Assembly: GCA_029570375.1 (NCBI GenBank)
Contig: JAKPXB010000051.1
Span: 1-58,247 of the forward strand
DNA: 58,247 nt
Direction of reading: 5' to 3'
DNA from: Bacillota bacterium
Lineage (GTDB): Bacteria; Bacillota; Clostridia; Saccharofermentanales; DTU023
In this document: one piece after another, positions 8,195-16,042 of the stretch
Position numbering within the stretch: position 1 is the first letter of the stretch
How the letters are laid out: each line of letters starts with the position of its first letter
Position numbers and translations under genes: made by a program
The notes under the pieces: model-generated
What the model was told of the DNA's origin: nothing
The model's database searches: none
What the model saw: only the letters and a program-made list of their open reading frames with translations

Positions 8195-9115
8195 TTATGA
8201 TTCCAGCGCGGTCATGCCGGTGAACTGCGCGCACGTGCAGCCTACGTCATGCGCGATCCCGACCAGCGTTTCCATGCGCTCTTTTGTCATCAGCGGCGTC
8301 TCGGCGAAAGGCCACGTCCGGCCGAGACGCTTGTACTTATCTCTGCCGAGGTTGTTGAAAGCGAGCAGCTCCCAGCGGTCGGCCCGGCCCGCGATGAGGC
8401 GGGCAAGCGCCCGTATATTGTCTTCACGGTCTGTCGCGCCCGGGATGACCGGCGTACGGATCCAGAGAGTGAGGCCGAGCGCTTTTCTTCTGTCGGCGAT
8501 GTATTCGAAATTGGCGAGGATCCGGCTGTTGCCGACGCCGGTCCAGCGGCGGTGGCGGTCGCTGTCGGCGATCTTCAGGTCGTAGAGGACGATATCTGTC
8601 CACGGAAGGACGTGTTCAAAATCCTCCTGCCGGCAGTACCCGCAGGTGTCAACCGCCGTACCGATCCCGTGTTCTTTCAGCATCCGCAGGAGTTCTGCGG
8701 CTTCTTCCGCCAGCGCCATGATTTCTCCCCCCGAGAGGGTGATGCCGCCGTCTTCGCCGAAATAGGCCCGGTCTTTGATCAGTTCCCCGAAGAGGTCGGA
8801 GACAGCGCGCTCCTCCCCCCTCTGTTCGAGCGCGCGCGCCGGACAGGCGCCGGTACAGAGAAGGCAGCGGTCACAGGTGCTCCGGTCGATGGCAAGACCC
8901 TCGCTGCCGAATGCGAGCGCTCCCGCCGGGCAGACCTTTATGCAGGTCCGGCAGCCGATGCAGCGCTCTCCCAGCCATTCGATCTCGGGGAAAGGGGCCA
9001 TGCTCTCCGGGTTGTGGCACCAGGCGCAGCGGAGCGGACAGCCCTTCGCGAACAGGGTGGTGCGAAGTCCGGGCCCGTCTTCCGTCGACATGCGCTGGAT
9101 GTTCAGTATCCGCAT
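8195..9115 (-). CDS. Glycyl radical enzyme activase (radical SAM)
   Basis: A 306-residue radical-SAM enzyme that installs the glycyl radical on the partner enzyme encoded directly upstream. The radical-SAM cluster motif is the C-x3-C-x2-C of GCPLRCAWCHNPE near the N terminus (about residues 26-36). It is followed by an eight-cysteine, two [4Fe-4S] ferredoxin-like insert (CIGCRTCIKVCPAG and CDRCLLCTGACPAR), typical of activases of the dehydratase/decarboxylase subclasses but absent from the pyruvate formate-lyase activase. TLSGGE (SAM-binding region) follows. ATG 9115 has an AAGGGA ribosome binding site. The gap to the GRE stop is about 100 bases, so the two are probably co-transcribed. Confidence 0.93.
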   Translation of the reverse strand: MRILNIQRMSTEDGPGLRTTLFAKGCPLRCAWCHNPESMAPFPEIEWLGERCIGCRTCIKVCPAGALAFGSEGLAIDRSTCDRCLLCTGACPARALEQRGEERAVSDLFGELIKDRAYFGEDGGITLSGGEIMALAEEAAELLRMLKEHGIGTAVDTCGYCRQEDFEHVLPWTDIVLYDLKIADSDRHRRWTGVGNSRILANFEYIADRRKALGLTLWIRTPVIPGATDREDNIRALARLIAGRADRWELLAFNNLGRDKYKRLGRTWPFAETPLMTKERMETLVGIAHDVGCTCAQFTGMTALES

Positions 9116-9221
9116 TGGCTGTCCCTTCTTTTTCCGGCGTTCCGCACGCTGGCTTTCCCGGCTTTCGGCCGTTTTGTTTCGCTGTCCCTTGCGCTCTCAG
9201 CCCTTTTCAGCCGTCCGCCCG

Positions 9222-11708
9222 TCAATACCGCAGGTGGCTCTCGCGGGCGATGATCTCATCCTGGAGCTCGCGTCCGATCGAGGTGAAGTACGCGTTGTAG
9301 CCGGTGACGCGCACGAGCAGATGGCGGTAGTCGCCCGGGTGCGCCTGCGCTTCGCGGAGCACGGCGGGGTCGAGCATATTGATCTGCAGCGCCGTTCCGC
9401 CGTTCTCGGCGTACCCGCGGAGGAACGATTTCAGCTTCGCCTTGTGGCCGGGCGAACGGAGGAGCGATGTGTTGAACGTGATCGTATGGCTCGCGCCGTT
9501 CGGAAGGACGTTGACCGGCGTCCCGTCTTCGCGCCTGCCGCCGAGCGCGGTTCCGACAGAGTTGCTGTTGGCTGTCGGACCGTTCAGATCCGCGCCGTTT
9601 GAGGGGCAGATGGCGTTGGACAGGAACTGGTTTTCATTTCTCCCATTGGCGCTCGCCTTCAGGACGTAGCCGGAGCCGATCCAGTAATTCCACGAGAGCA
9701 TCCCTGGCCGGAATTGTCTGTTCGTCGACTGCGTCTTGTATTTCCAGACCTCATCGGACCAGAGCGCCATGACTTTCTGTGCGAACAGGTCGCTCTCCGT
9801 GTCGTCGCGACCGTACTTCGGCGCGCGGTGGAGCGCTTTCGACTGCAGGATTTCGTAGCCCTTCCAGTCGGCCTTGAGGGCGGCGACGAGCTCTTCCAGC
9901 GTACATTCCTTTTCGTCGTAGACGAGATATTTGACGGCGAGAAGCGAATCGACCGTCGTGGCGAAGGTCACGCCTTCCATTGTCGTGTAAGAGAGTTCCG
10001 CGCCGCCCTGCGTAATGTCGAGGCCTTTCTCCGCGCAGCCTTTGACGAGGATAGAGAGGTAAGGCGTCGGATTATATGCGGCGCGGATGGATTCGCTCAT
10101 CTCGTATGTTTCGACCATCTTACGGATGATGAACCGCGTCTGTTCCGCGTATGCGTCAAAGAACTTTTCCCACGTGTCGAGTTCCGCGAGCGTTCCCGTG
10201 CGCGGGCCTTCCTGTTTGATTTTGCTTGTTTTTCCCGTCATGGGATCGCGGAAGGGGAGCATATCGCATCCGTTTCCGTACACGAGTTCCATCGCTTTCA
10301 GGAGATTGAGGTTGTTGTCGACCGTGCCGGAGCGGTCGTTCCCGACCATCGTGTTTTCGAGGCAGCCGACAGGCGCGTACTCGAACGCGTTGTCCTCGCG
10401 GATGAGCGAGGAGGCGCCGGAGCGCTCGCCCTGGAGGAGCATCCCCGCGATGGAGCGGTCGTCGAAATTGAGAAGGAACGGCGCGCCCTGGCTCGCGGAG
10501 AGCATGTCGACGACTTTGTCCATCAGGCGGTCGGGGCTGTGTCTGTGCAGGCGTACATTCGGCTTCGGTTCGAGGATCGGACTCATGTCGTCGATCACGT
10601 CGAGGAGGAGGTAGGTCAGCTCATTCGTCATGTCCGCGCCGTCTTTTCCGAGCCCGGAGAGGCAGAACAGCTGTCCGAATCCCGCCGTGATCCCCTGGTT
10701 GCCGCCCACGCGCATCTGCGCGTCGTACGCGGTATTGCAGTGGAACCAGAAACAGCCGAGAATGTCTTTCATCTCGTCTTCGGTCATGCCCTCGTCAACG
10801 GATTTTTTGTAATAATGGTACAGATACTGGTCGAGCCTCCCGAAGGAGACGCCCGGCCCCGGGTATTTCTCGTCCGCCATGATCAGCATGTGCGTGAACC
10901 AGAGAGACTGCACCGCCTGGTAGAAATTCTCCGCGCCGTTCCAGGGGACGACGCGCATGTTGGCCGCCATCTTGAGGAGTTCTTCTTTTCGTCCGGCGTC
11001 TGTCTCCTTCGCCGCCAGCCTCTCGCATGTGTCGGCGTATTTGGCCGCGAGTTCCTTCGGCATGAGGCACGCTGTCATCATGGCGCGGAGGACCCCGCCT
11101 TTGCGTCCGTTTTTTTCTTCGGCGGACAGCGAATCGTAGCGGGCTTCGAGCGCTTCCAGCTCTTTGCGGAAGCCGTGCCGCAGGATCTTCGCGTAGTCGG
11201 GGATGAGATGGCCGCTCGTCGCGCCGCAGTTCCCGTACCCGTGATTGTGGAGGAAGAAAACGGCCTCGCGGGCGCGGGAGACGAGCCTGTTCCGCCTCAT
11301 CTGTTCTTTCCTGTTGAGGCACATCGAGTACTGGACGTTGAACTGCGCGCCGCATAAAAGATCGTGGGGGAGGATTTCCACCGGCAGGTGCCGGGTGACC
11401 ACCTCTTTTGTGAACCAGGCTTTTCGCTCCGGGATGGACTGATCGAAGAAATCATCGGGGATGGCGACTTTCTGTGCGCTCTGCCGACAGGAGGCGACGA
11501 AGGGTTTCAGAAAGGCGTATGTCTCCGGGACAATAAAATACGTGATTTCATCGAACTGGACATCCCACGGTGTACCGTTCGTGTAGGCGCAGTACTCGTT
11601 GTTCCAGCGCCGCGCTGTTCCCTGGAAGTAATAGTCCCGCAGCCATTTCACGCGCGGTGACAGCGAGCCGGGCTTTTTAATGCAATCGGTGTATTTCGGT
11701 TCGGACAT
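9222..11708 (-). CDS. Glycyl radical enzyme, substrate unassigned
   Basis: An 828-residue oxygen-sensitive radical enzyme. The C-terminal glycyl radical loop is RVTGYNAYF with G803, and the active-site cysteine is C449 in GCLE, with a glutamate two residues later (E451). Conserved GRE landmarks include GGAELSY (568-574), DSLLAVKYLVYDE (587-599) and the C-terminal NMLD (777-780). The GCLE motif resembles the arylacetate decarboxylases (4-hydroxyphenylacetate decarboxylase has GCLE, as I recall) more than the GCVEP of the diol, choline and hydroxyproline enzymes, but no small decarboxylase subunit lies nearby. It is not pyruvate formate-lyase, which has two adjacent cysteines. ATG 11708 follows GGGAGG at good spacing. 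Substrate candidates are inferred only: an arylacetate or another small organic acid or diol. Confidence 0.92.
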   Translation of the reverse strand: MSEPKYTDCIKKPGSLSPRVKWLRDYYFQGTARRWNNEYCAYTNGTPWDVQFDEITYFIVPETYAFLKPFVASCRQSAQKVAIPDDFFDQSIPERKAWFTKEVVTRHLPVEILPHDLLCGAQFNVQYSMCLNRKEQMRRNRLVSRAREAVFFLHNHGYGNCGATSGHLIPDYAKILRHGFRKELEALEARYDSLSAEEKNGRKGGVLRAMMTACLMPKELAAKYADTCERLAAKETDAGRKEELLKMAANMRVVPWNGAENFYQAVQSLWFTHMLIMADEKYPGPGVSFGRLDQYLYHYYKKSVDEGMTEDEMKDILGCFWFHCNTAYDAQMRVGGNQGITAGFGQLFCLSGLGKDGADMTNELTYLLLDVIDDMSPILEPKPNVRLHRHSPDRLMDKVVDMLSASQGAPFLLNFDDRSIAGMLLQGERSGASSLIREDNAFEYAPVGCLENTMVGNDRSGTVDNNLNLLKAMELVYGNGCDMLPFRDPMTGKTSKIKQEGPRTGTLAELDTWEKFFDAYAEQTRFIIRKMVETYEMSESIRAAYNPTPYLSILVKGCAEKGLDITQGGAELSYTTMEGVTFATTVDSLLAVKYLVYDEKECTLEELVAALKADWKGYEILQSKALHRAPKYGRDDTESDLFAQKVMALWSDEVWKYKTQSTNRQFRPGMLSWNYWIGSGYVLKASANGRNENQFLSNAICPSNGADLNGPTANSNSVGTALGGRREDGTPVNVLPNGASHTITFNTSLLRSPGHKAKLKSFLRGYAENGGTALQINMLDPAVLREAQAHPGDYRHLLVRVTGYNAYFTSIGRELQDEIIARESHLRY

Positions 11709-11731
11709 ATCGGCCTCCCCGCGCCGCTTAT

Positions 11732-11850
11732 CGTATCGGCGCTCTTAGTCTGTTCGGATACGGTTGGTCGCGTATCAGAGCTCTTAGTTCATTCCGGATA
11801 AGGTTGACCGCGTAGCGGCGATCCTTGTCTGTTCCGGGTACGGCTGACCG
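11732..11850. repeat. Three 40-bp tandem repeats upstream of the GRE gene
   Basis: Units at 11732-11770 (39 bases), 11771-11810 and 11811-11850, with the start of a fourth (CGCAGCGGC) after that. Shared blocks are CGTATC or CGTAGC at the start, a CTTAGT/CTTGTCT core, and GGATA...GG(T/C)TG(A/G)(C/T)CG at the end. They lie 24-142 bases ahead of the GRE start codon, within its leader or promoter. A period of about 40 bases is near four helical turns. They may be a regulator binding array; I see no clear promoter hexamers inside them. Confidence 0.6.
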
Positions 11851-11940
11851 CGCAGCGGCTTGTTTTGTTTGCCTGCCTGTTCAGTGCGCATCGCCGGGCT
11901 GCCGCCGTATTCTTCCGAAAAAGAGAGAACGCGCGGGCCA

Positions 11941-12645
11941 CTATGCCTGGCCTGCGGGCTCGAACTGTTCCAGTATCGCGTTTTCGCCGTGCCGCAGAAG
12001 CCTGAGCGTCAGAAGGGATGCCCGGCTTTCATCGGCGCGTTCAATGGCGGTCACGATGTCTCTGTGCATCGCCGTGACGAAAGAGTAAACGTCCGGCTGT
12101 TCGTAGAATCGACGGACGAGGGTATCGATCATCGTCCGCATCGAATTGATAATAATGACATAAGTGATATTGCCGCCCGCCGCGCAGAGATTGACGTGAA
12201 AGAGCCAGTCATTCCGCACCTTATCGTCGATCGAAGCCGCTTGTTCTTCGAGTGCGAGAATTTCTTTCAGCGCGCGGATGTCCGCTTCGCCCGCGTTGAC
12301 GGCGGCGAGTCCCGCGCACTCGCATTCGATAAAACGGCGCGCGTCGAGGAGGTTGGTCAGCGTGGGTAAATCGAGAAGGTCGTGCGCGATCATGGCGTCG
12401 AGAGCGGAGAGCGTGCCCTGTTTTCGCCAGTCTGCGACGATCACGCCCTGCCGCGGATAGACGTTCACAAGGCCTTTGTTTCGGAGCTCGACGACCCCCG
12501 CGTTGATGACGGAACGGCTGAACCCCGTTGAACGGGCGATTTCACGGAGCGGCGGGAGTTTATCGCCCGCCTGATACTGCCCGGAAAAGATCTCTCTTTC
12601 GACCTGAGAAACAAAAAGTGATGTCAGATCGGCACGTTTCACCAC
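11941..12645 (-). CDS. GntR/FadR-family transcriptional regulator
   Basis: A regulator with an N-terminal GntR winged helix (SLFVSQVEREIFSGQYQAGD, then LPPLREIARSTGFSRSVINAGV, about residues 7-50) and an FCD-type C-terminal ligand domain, the domain that in this family binds organic acids, often through a metal. The likely start is GTG 12645, placed 8 bases after AAGGAG; the in-frame GTG 12654 overlaps that site. It is co-oriented with the GRE operon, 232 bases upstream of it, with tandem repeats between. A perfect FadR-class operator lies just upstream of its own start, so autoregulation is likely. It probably controls the GRE genes. Confidence 0.88.
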   Translation of the reverse strand: MVKRADLTSLFVSQVEREIFSGQYQAGDKLPPLREIARSTGFSRSVINAGVVELRNKGLVNVYPRQGVIVADWRKQGTLSALDAMIAHDLLDLPTLTNLLDARRFIECECAGLAAVNAGEADIRALKEILALEEQAASIDDKVRNDWLFHVNLCAAGGNITYVIIINSMRTMIDTLVRRFYEQPDVYSFVTAMHRDIVTAIERADESRASLLTLRLLRHGENAILEQFEPAGQA

Positions 12646-12675
12646 GGGGAACACTCCTTCCGATCGGTCGCCTCT

Positions 12676-12688
12676 GTGGTATTACCAC
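12676..12688. promoter_or_regulatory. FadR-class operator at the GntR gene promoter
   Basis: GTGGTATTACCAC is a perfect inverted repeat and contains TGGT-N3-ACCA, the consensus core of the FadR subfamily of GntR regulators (PdhR, LldR and GlcC use the same core). It lies 31-43 bases upstream of the GTG start at 12645. On the minus strand an AT-rich TATATTAT (-10-like) lies a few bases farther upstream, so binding would cover the transcription start. Confidence 0.7.
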
Positions 12689-12885
12689 GAGGATAATATA
12701 GCGGTTCGTGAGGATGGTTGTCAAGAACGCGGCGACCTTCAGTGGTGTCTTTCAGGAAACACCCGCCCGGAGGAAAATAGCGGAGAAGTGTCCCGGGGGA
12801 GCGGTGCGCGTAAGCCGAAGGCGGCTGTTCCCTGTGCCGCGTGGACACGGCAGGCGGAGCGTCTGAGTTGGTTTTCCTGAGATGA

Positions 12886-13074
12886 GCTTCCGTTTCGGCA
12901 TATGTCAACAGAAGGCGGATTGAAAAAGCCTGTGCTTTGTTGCGCGATGGAAATCTGAAATTCTACGATATCGCGGAACAGGTGGGGATCCACGATCCGA
13001 ACTACTTCAGTTCGCTATTCAGGAAACACATGGGGATGTCGCCGACAGAGTATGTCAAACGGATGATCCGCTGA
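12886..13074 (+). pseudogene. AraC-family DNA-binding domain remnant
   Basis: A 62-codon open stretch ending at TGA 13072-13074 encodes the C-terminal half of an AraC/YesN helix-turn-helix domain: RRRIEKACALLRDGN, then FYDIAEQVGIHDPNYFSSLF and RKHMGMSPTEYVKRM. No start codon with a ribosome binding site, and no upstream regulatory domain, can be found; an in-frame stop lies at 12883. The rest of the region from 12646 to 12885 shows no recognisable coding sequence apart from the operator. This is read as the decayed end of a response-regulator or AraC gene. Confidence 0.7.
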
Positions 13075-13089
13075 GAAGCACGGCGCATT

Positions 13090-13746
13090 TCAATCGTCCA
13101 TGAAACTCATCATCAGGTTTGTCAGGTGCTCTTCAAGCGTTATGGTCGCTTCTTCAATGTCCCGAACGCGTATAGCATTGAGAATGCGCTGGTGTTCCTT
13201 CTGGAGCCGCTTCAGATTTTCCGCGTCAGCCAGCTTCGAAACGGTGAACCAATTGCGCATATTGCACTGCTTCCAGAGTCTCTTAAGCACGACATTGCCG
13301 GTCGCGTCGATGATGGACTGATGAAACGCGGCGTCCGATTCGGTGAAATGTATCAGATCAGCCTGTTCAGCGCAGCGATCCATCTCGTGAAGAACCTGCT
13401 GAAGATGATCGGAGAGGTTCGCCAGATCGGTGTCAGACAGAATCTGGATCGCGTCCCGGATGCTCTTGGATTCGAGACAGATGCGCACTTCGTAATTATC
13501 GATGACATCTTTTCTTGACAGCTTTCTTACTCTGGAGCCTTTGAAAGGAATGGTCTCGACCAGGCCGAGCGCCTCAAGATCCCGTATCGCTTCACGCACA
13601 GGACCCTGGGAGACTCCCAGCTCCTTGGCCCAGAATGTCTCGATAATCCGGTCGCCCGGTTTTAACTCCCCGGAAAAAATGGCGTCACGGATTCGATCGC
13701 GGATCTCTTGGCGGAATACCTGTCTGCGCGGTTTATCTGCTGTCAT
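13090..13746 (-). CDS. GntR-family regulator with FCD domain
   Basis: A 218-residue FadR-subfamily regulator. The winged helix spans about residues 8-75 (IRDRIRDAIFSGELKPGDRI, then WAKELGVSQGPVREAIRDLE), and the helical FCD domain (about 85-210) carries the putative metal-ligand positions D...H in FTESDAAFHQSII and a later histidine pair (KEHQRI, EEHL). ATG 13746 follows TGAGGA. It is divergent from the dehydrogenase operon that starts at 14061, with 314 bases between, and is the obvious candidate regulator of that operon, responding to an organic acid ligand. The ligand is unknown. Confidence 0.9.
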   Translation of the reverse strand: MTADKPRRQVFRQEIRDRIRDAIFSGELKPGDRIIETFWAKELGVSQGPVREAIRDLEALGLVETIPFKGSRVRKLSRKDVIDNYEVRICLESKSIRDAIQILSDTDLANLSDHLQQVLHEMDRCAEQADLIHFTESDAAFHQSIIDATGNVVLKRLWKQCNMRNWFTVSKLADAENLKRLQKEHQRILNAIRVRDIEEATITLEEHLTNLMMSFMDD

Positions 13747-13865
13747 ATACGTTCCTCACCGGTCATGATGCGTCGATATCTGTCCATCTGACATTTGGCG
13801 CCGCCGCATTGTTAGCAGGGGCGGCCGCCTCCATTCAATAGGGTGCAAGTGCGATGATCGACTAT

Positions 13866-13887
13866 TTATTATTGATTCAAATAATAA
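13866..13887. promoter_or_regulatory. AT-rich inverted repeat in divergent regulatory region
   Basis: Arms TTATTATT and AATAATAA are perfect complements around a 6-base centre (GATTCA). It lies between the divergent FCD regulator and the dehydrogenase operon, about 100 bases upstream of the operon's -35, so it is a possible binding site for that regulator or an activator. Only the symmetry is seen; function is inferred. Confidence 0.4.
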
Positions 13888-13990
13888 GCAACGACCGCTT
13901 CAAAATCAAATCGCGTATGACGTGCGCCAGCGGATGATGAAAAGAATACCGGAAAAAACGCAAATAAAATTGATTATTAATAATATATAT

Positions 13991-14019
13991 TTGATAATTG
14001 ATAATTTTAATGTTATGAT
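13991..14019 (+). promoter_or_regulatory. Promoter of the 2-oxoacid dehydrogenase operon
   Basis: TTGATA (13991-13996) and TATGAT (14014-14019) are separated by exactly 17 bases within a very AT-rich stretch. Each hexamer differs from consensus at one position. The operon's ribosome binding site GGAGG lies at 14049-14053, giving a 5' leader of roughly 35 bases. No other comparable promoter is seen until 22833, which suggests a long transcript through the tartrate dehydratase genes. Confidence 0.75.
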
Positions 14020-14020
14020 C

Positions 14021-14034
14021 ATTCTATCTAGAAT
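14021..14034. promoter_or_regulatory. Inverted repeat at the dehydrogenase operon start site
   Basis: ATTCTATCTAGAAT is a perfect inverted repeat with a 2-base centre. It begins one base after the -10 hexamer, so it covers the expected transcription start. This is the position of a repressor operator, most simply for the FCD regulator encoded divergently at 13746. It does not match the common TGGT-N3-ACCA core, so the assignment stays tentative. Confidence 0.5.
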
Positions 14035-14060
14035 CGATAACCAGTGACGGAGGTTTTGTG

Positions 14061-15026
14061 ATGATTGACGAAAAAAAAGCGCTGTGGATCTACAAAACGA
14101 TGAAGGAGATCAGAGAATTCGAAGAGACCGCCTGGACACTGTTCACAGAAAACAAACTGAGAGGTTCTGTTCACCTGTATACAGGCCAGGAGGCTGTGGC
14201 GGCAGCCATATGCTCTCAGCTCACCGATGAAGATTATATTACTTCAACACACAGAGGGCACGGCCACTGTATCGCCAAAGGGGCGCGGCTCGATTTCGCT
14301 CTGGCAGAACTGATGGGCAAGGCGACAGGCTACTGCAAAGGCAGAAGCGGTTCCATGCATATCGCGGATTTCAATAAAGGCAATCTGGGAGCGAACGCGA
14401 TAGTCGGCGGCGGCCTCCCTATTGCAACCGGCGCCGCGCTGGCGCAGAAAATGCAGAAAAAAAATCACGTGACAGTTTGTTTCTTCGGTGACGGCGCGTC
14501 AAATCAGGGGACGTTCCATGAGTCGATTAATCTGGCATCCGTATGGAAGCTGCCGGTGATATACGTCTGTGAAAACAATGAGTTTGGCATGACCGTCCCC
14601 GTCTCGCAGTCCACGTCGGTCAGGAATATTTCCGATCGGGCAAAGGGATACGGAATTCCCGGCGAGACAGTAGACGGCAATGATGTCGAGGCCGTCTTCG
14701 ACGCCTTCGCGCGCGCGAAAGAGAGGGCGCTGCGAGGCGACGGCCCGACGCTGATTGAGTGCAAGACATACCGTTGGAGAGGCCACTGGACAGGTGATCC
14801 GGAAACCTACAGAGACCGTGAAGTCACTGAAGAGTGGAGAGAGAAGAGGGATCCCATCAGCCTATTCAGAACCTGTCTGAAGGCGCGGAATCTCGTGTCC
14901 GATGCCGCGCTCGACGCGGTCGACACGGCTGTGGCGGAAGAAATGCGAAAGGCTGTTGAATTTGCCGAGAGCAGTCCTGAGCCCGATGCGGCCCATGTAA
15001 TGGACGATGTGTTTTACGAAGGTTAG
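14061..15026 (+). CDS. 2-oxoacid/acetoin dehydrogenase E1 alpha subunit
   Basis: The thiamine-diphosphate-dependent E1 alpha subunit (321 residues) of a 2-oxoacid dehydrogenase complex, forming a heterotetramer with the next gene product. The TPP motif runs from GDG (143-145) to the ENN at 171-173, and the GRSGSMH segment (94-100) is typical. Sequence style fits the AcoA/PdhA group (acetoin or pyruvate) rather than branched-chain enzymes. Start at ATG 14061, 7 bases after GGAGG; the GTG three bases earlier is too close. First gene of an operon continuing with E1beta, E2 and E3. Confidence 0.9.
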   Translation: MIDEKKALWIYKTMKEIREFEETAWTLFTENKLRGSVHLYTGQEAVAAAICSQLTDEDYITSTHRGHGHCIAKGARLDFALAELMGKATGYCKGRSGSMHIADFNKGNLGANAIVGGGLPIATGAALAQKMQKKNHVTVCFFGDGASNQGTFHESINLASVWKLPVIYVCENNEFGMTVPVSQSTSVRNISDRAKGYGIPGETVDGNDVEAVFDAFARAKERALRGDGPTLIECKTYRWRGHWTGDPETYRDREVTEEWREKRDPISLFRTCLKARNLVSDAALDAVDTAVAEEMRKAVEFAESSPEPDAAHVMDDVFYEG

Positions 15027-15040
15027 GGAGGGTAATGGAC

Positions 15041-16021
15041 ATGGCTGTAATATCATACGCTCAGGCGATACGCAAGGTAATAGCGGAGGAAATGCGGCGT
15101 GACGAGCGCGTCTTTCTCATGGGTGAAGATGTCGAGAAACTCGGCGGGGTTTTCGGCACGAGCCGCGACCTGTTCAAGGAATTCGGAACAGACCGCATCA
15201 GGAATACGCCGATCTCGGAATCGGCGATTGTGGGAGCGGGACTCGGCGCGGCATGCGCGGGCATGCGCCCCATTGCGGAGCTGATGTATTGGGATTTTGC
15301 TTTTGTATGCGCTGATCAGATTTTTAATCAGGTTTGTAAAACGCGCTACGTCTTCGGCGGCAACGCCATCATTCCTCTGGTGATCAGAGGACAGCAGGGG
15401 ACGGGCCGAGGGAATGCCGCCACGCACTCGCAGAGCGTTGAGAGTATTTTCATGCATATTCCGGGCGTCAAAGTCGCTTGCCCGGCGACGCCCGCGGACG
15501 CGGCGGGGCTTCTTCGCACCGCTATCCGCGACGACAATCCGGTCTGTTTTTTCGAGCACAAGGCTCTGTATATCACCAAGGGTGAAGTGCCCGACGACCC
15601 CGAGTTTTCGATTCCGTTCGGAGAAGCGGTTATCAGGCGCGAAGGATCGGATGTGACGATTGTCGCAAACCTTCTCTATGTGAGCCGCGCTCTCGAGGCC
15701 GCGGATGAGCTCGCGAAAGACGGGATATCCGCCGAAGTGATCGATCCGCGGACGCTCGTGCCGTTTGATTATGAAACAGTCGAAGAAAGCGTCAGAAAGA
15801 CAGGCAGGCTTGTCGTCGTCCACGAAGCCCATCAGGTGAACGGCTGGGGAGCGCAGGTGATTACCGAAGTCGGGAAGAGAGCTTTCCGCTATCTCGACGC
15901 CGCGCCCATTCATCTGGGAGCGAAGAGCTGTCCGCTGCCCTTCAACCTGGCGCTTGAACAAGCCGTGATCCCGAGCGTGAAAGATATCGTCGATGCCTGT
16001 CACGCCGTCTCATACCGTTGA
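15041..16021 (+). CDS. 2-oxoacid/acetoin dehydrogenase E1 beta subunit
   Basis: The E1 beta subunit (326 residues) that completes the TPP site and transfers the acyl group to the E2 lipoyl arm. The N terminus ISYAQAIRKVIAEEM, the GTSRDLFKEFG...TPISE segment and HSQSVESIF are typical of this subunit, and the C-terminal transketolase domain (DPRTLVPFDYETV) is complete. ATG 15041 lies 8 bases after GGAGGG and is preferred to ATG 15035, which is only 2 bases from it. It follows the alpha gene by 14 bases and precedes E2 by 21 bases. Confidence 0.9.
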   Translation: MAVISYAQAIRKVIAEEMRRDERVFLMGEDVEKLGGVFGTSRDLFKEFGTDRIRNTPISESAIVGAGLGAACAGMRPIAELMYWDFAFVCADQIFNQVCKTRYVFGGNAIIPLVIRGQQGTGRGNAATHSQSVESIFMHIPGVKVACPATPADAAGLLRTAIRDDNPVCFFEHKALYITKGEVPDDPEFSIPFGEAVIRREGSDVTIVANLLYVSRALEAADELAKDGISAEVIDPRTLVPFDYETVEESVRKTGRLVVVHEAHQVNGWGAQVITEVGKRAFRYLDAAPIHLGAKSCPLPFNLALEQAVIPSVKDIVDACHAVSYR

Positions 16022-16042
16022 ACACCGGAAGGAGGACGTACG

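Noticed and set aside
9714-11357. A 547-codon open frame on the plus strand inside the glycyl radical enzyme gene
   Set aside because: Antisense shadow of the GRE, whose catalytic motifs are all on the minus strand; Arg/Val-rich composition without a known domain.
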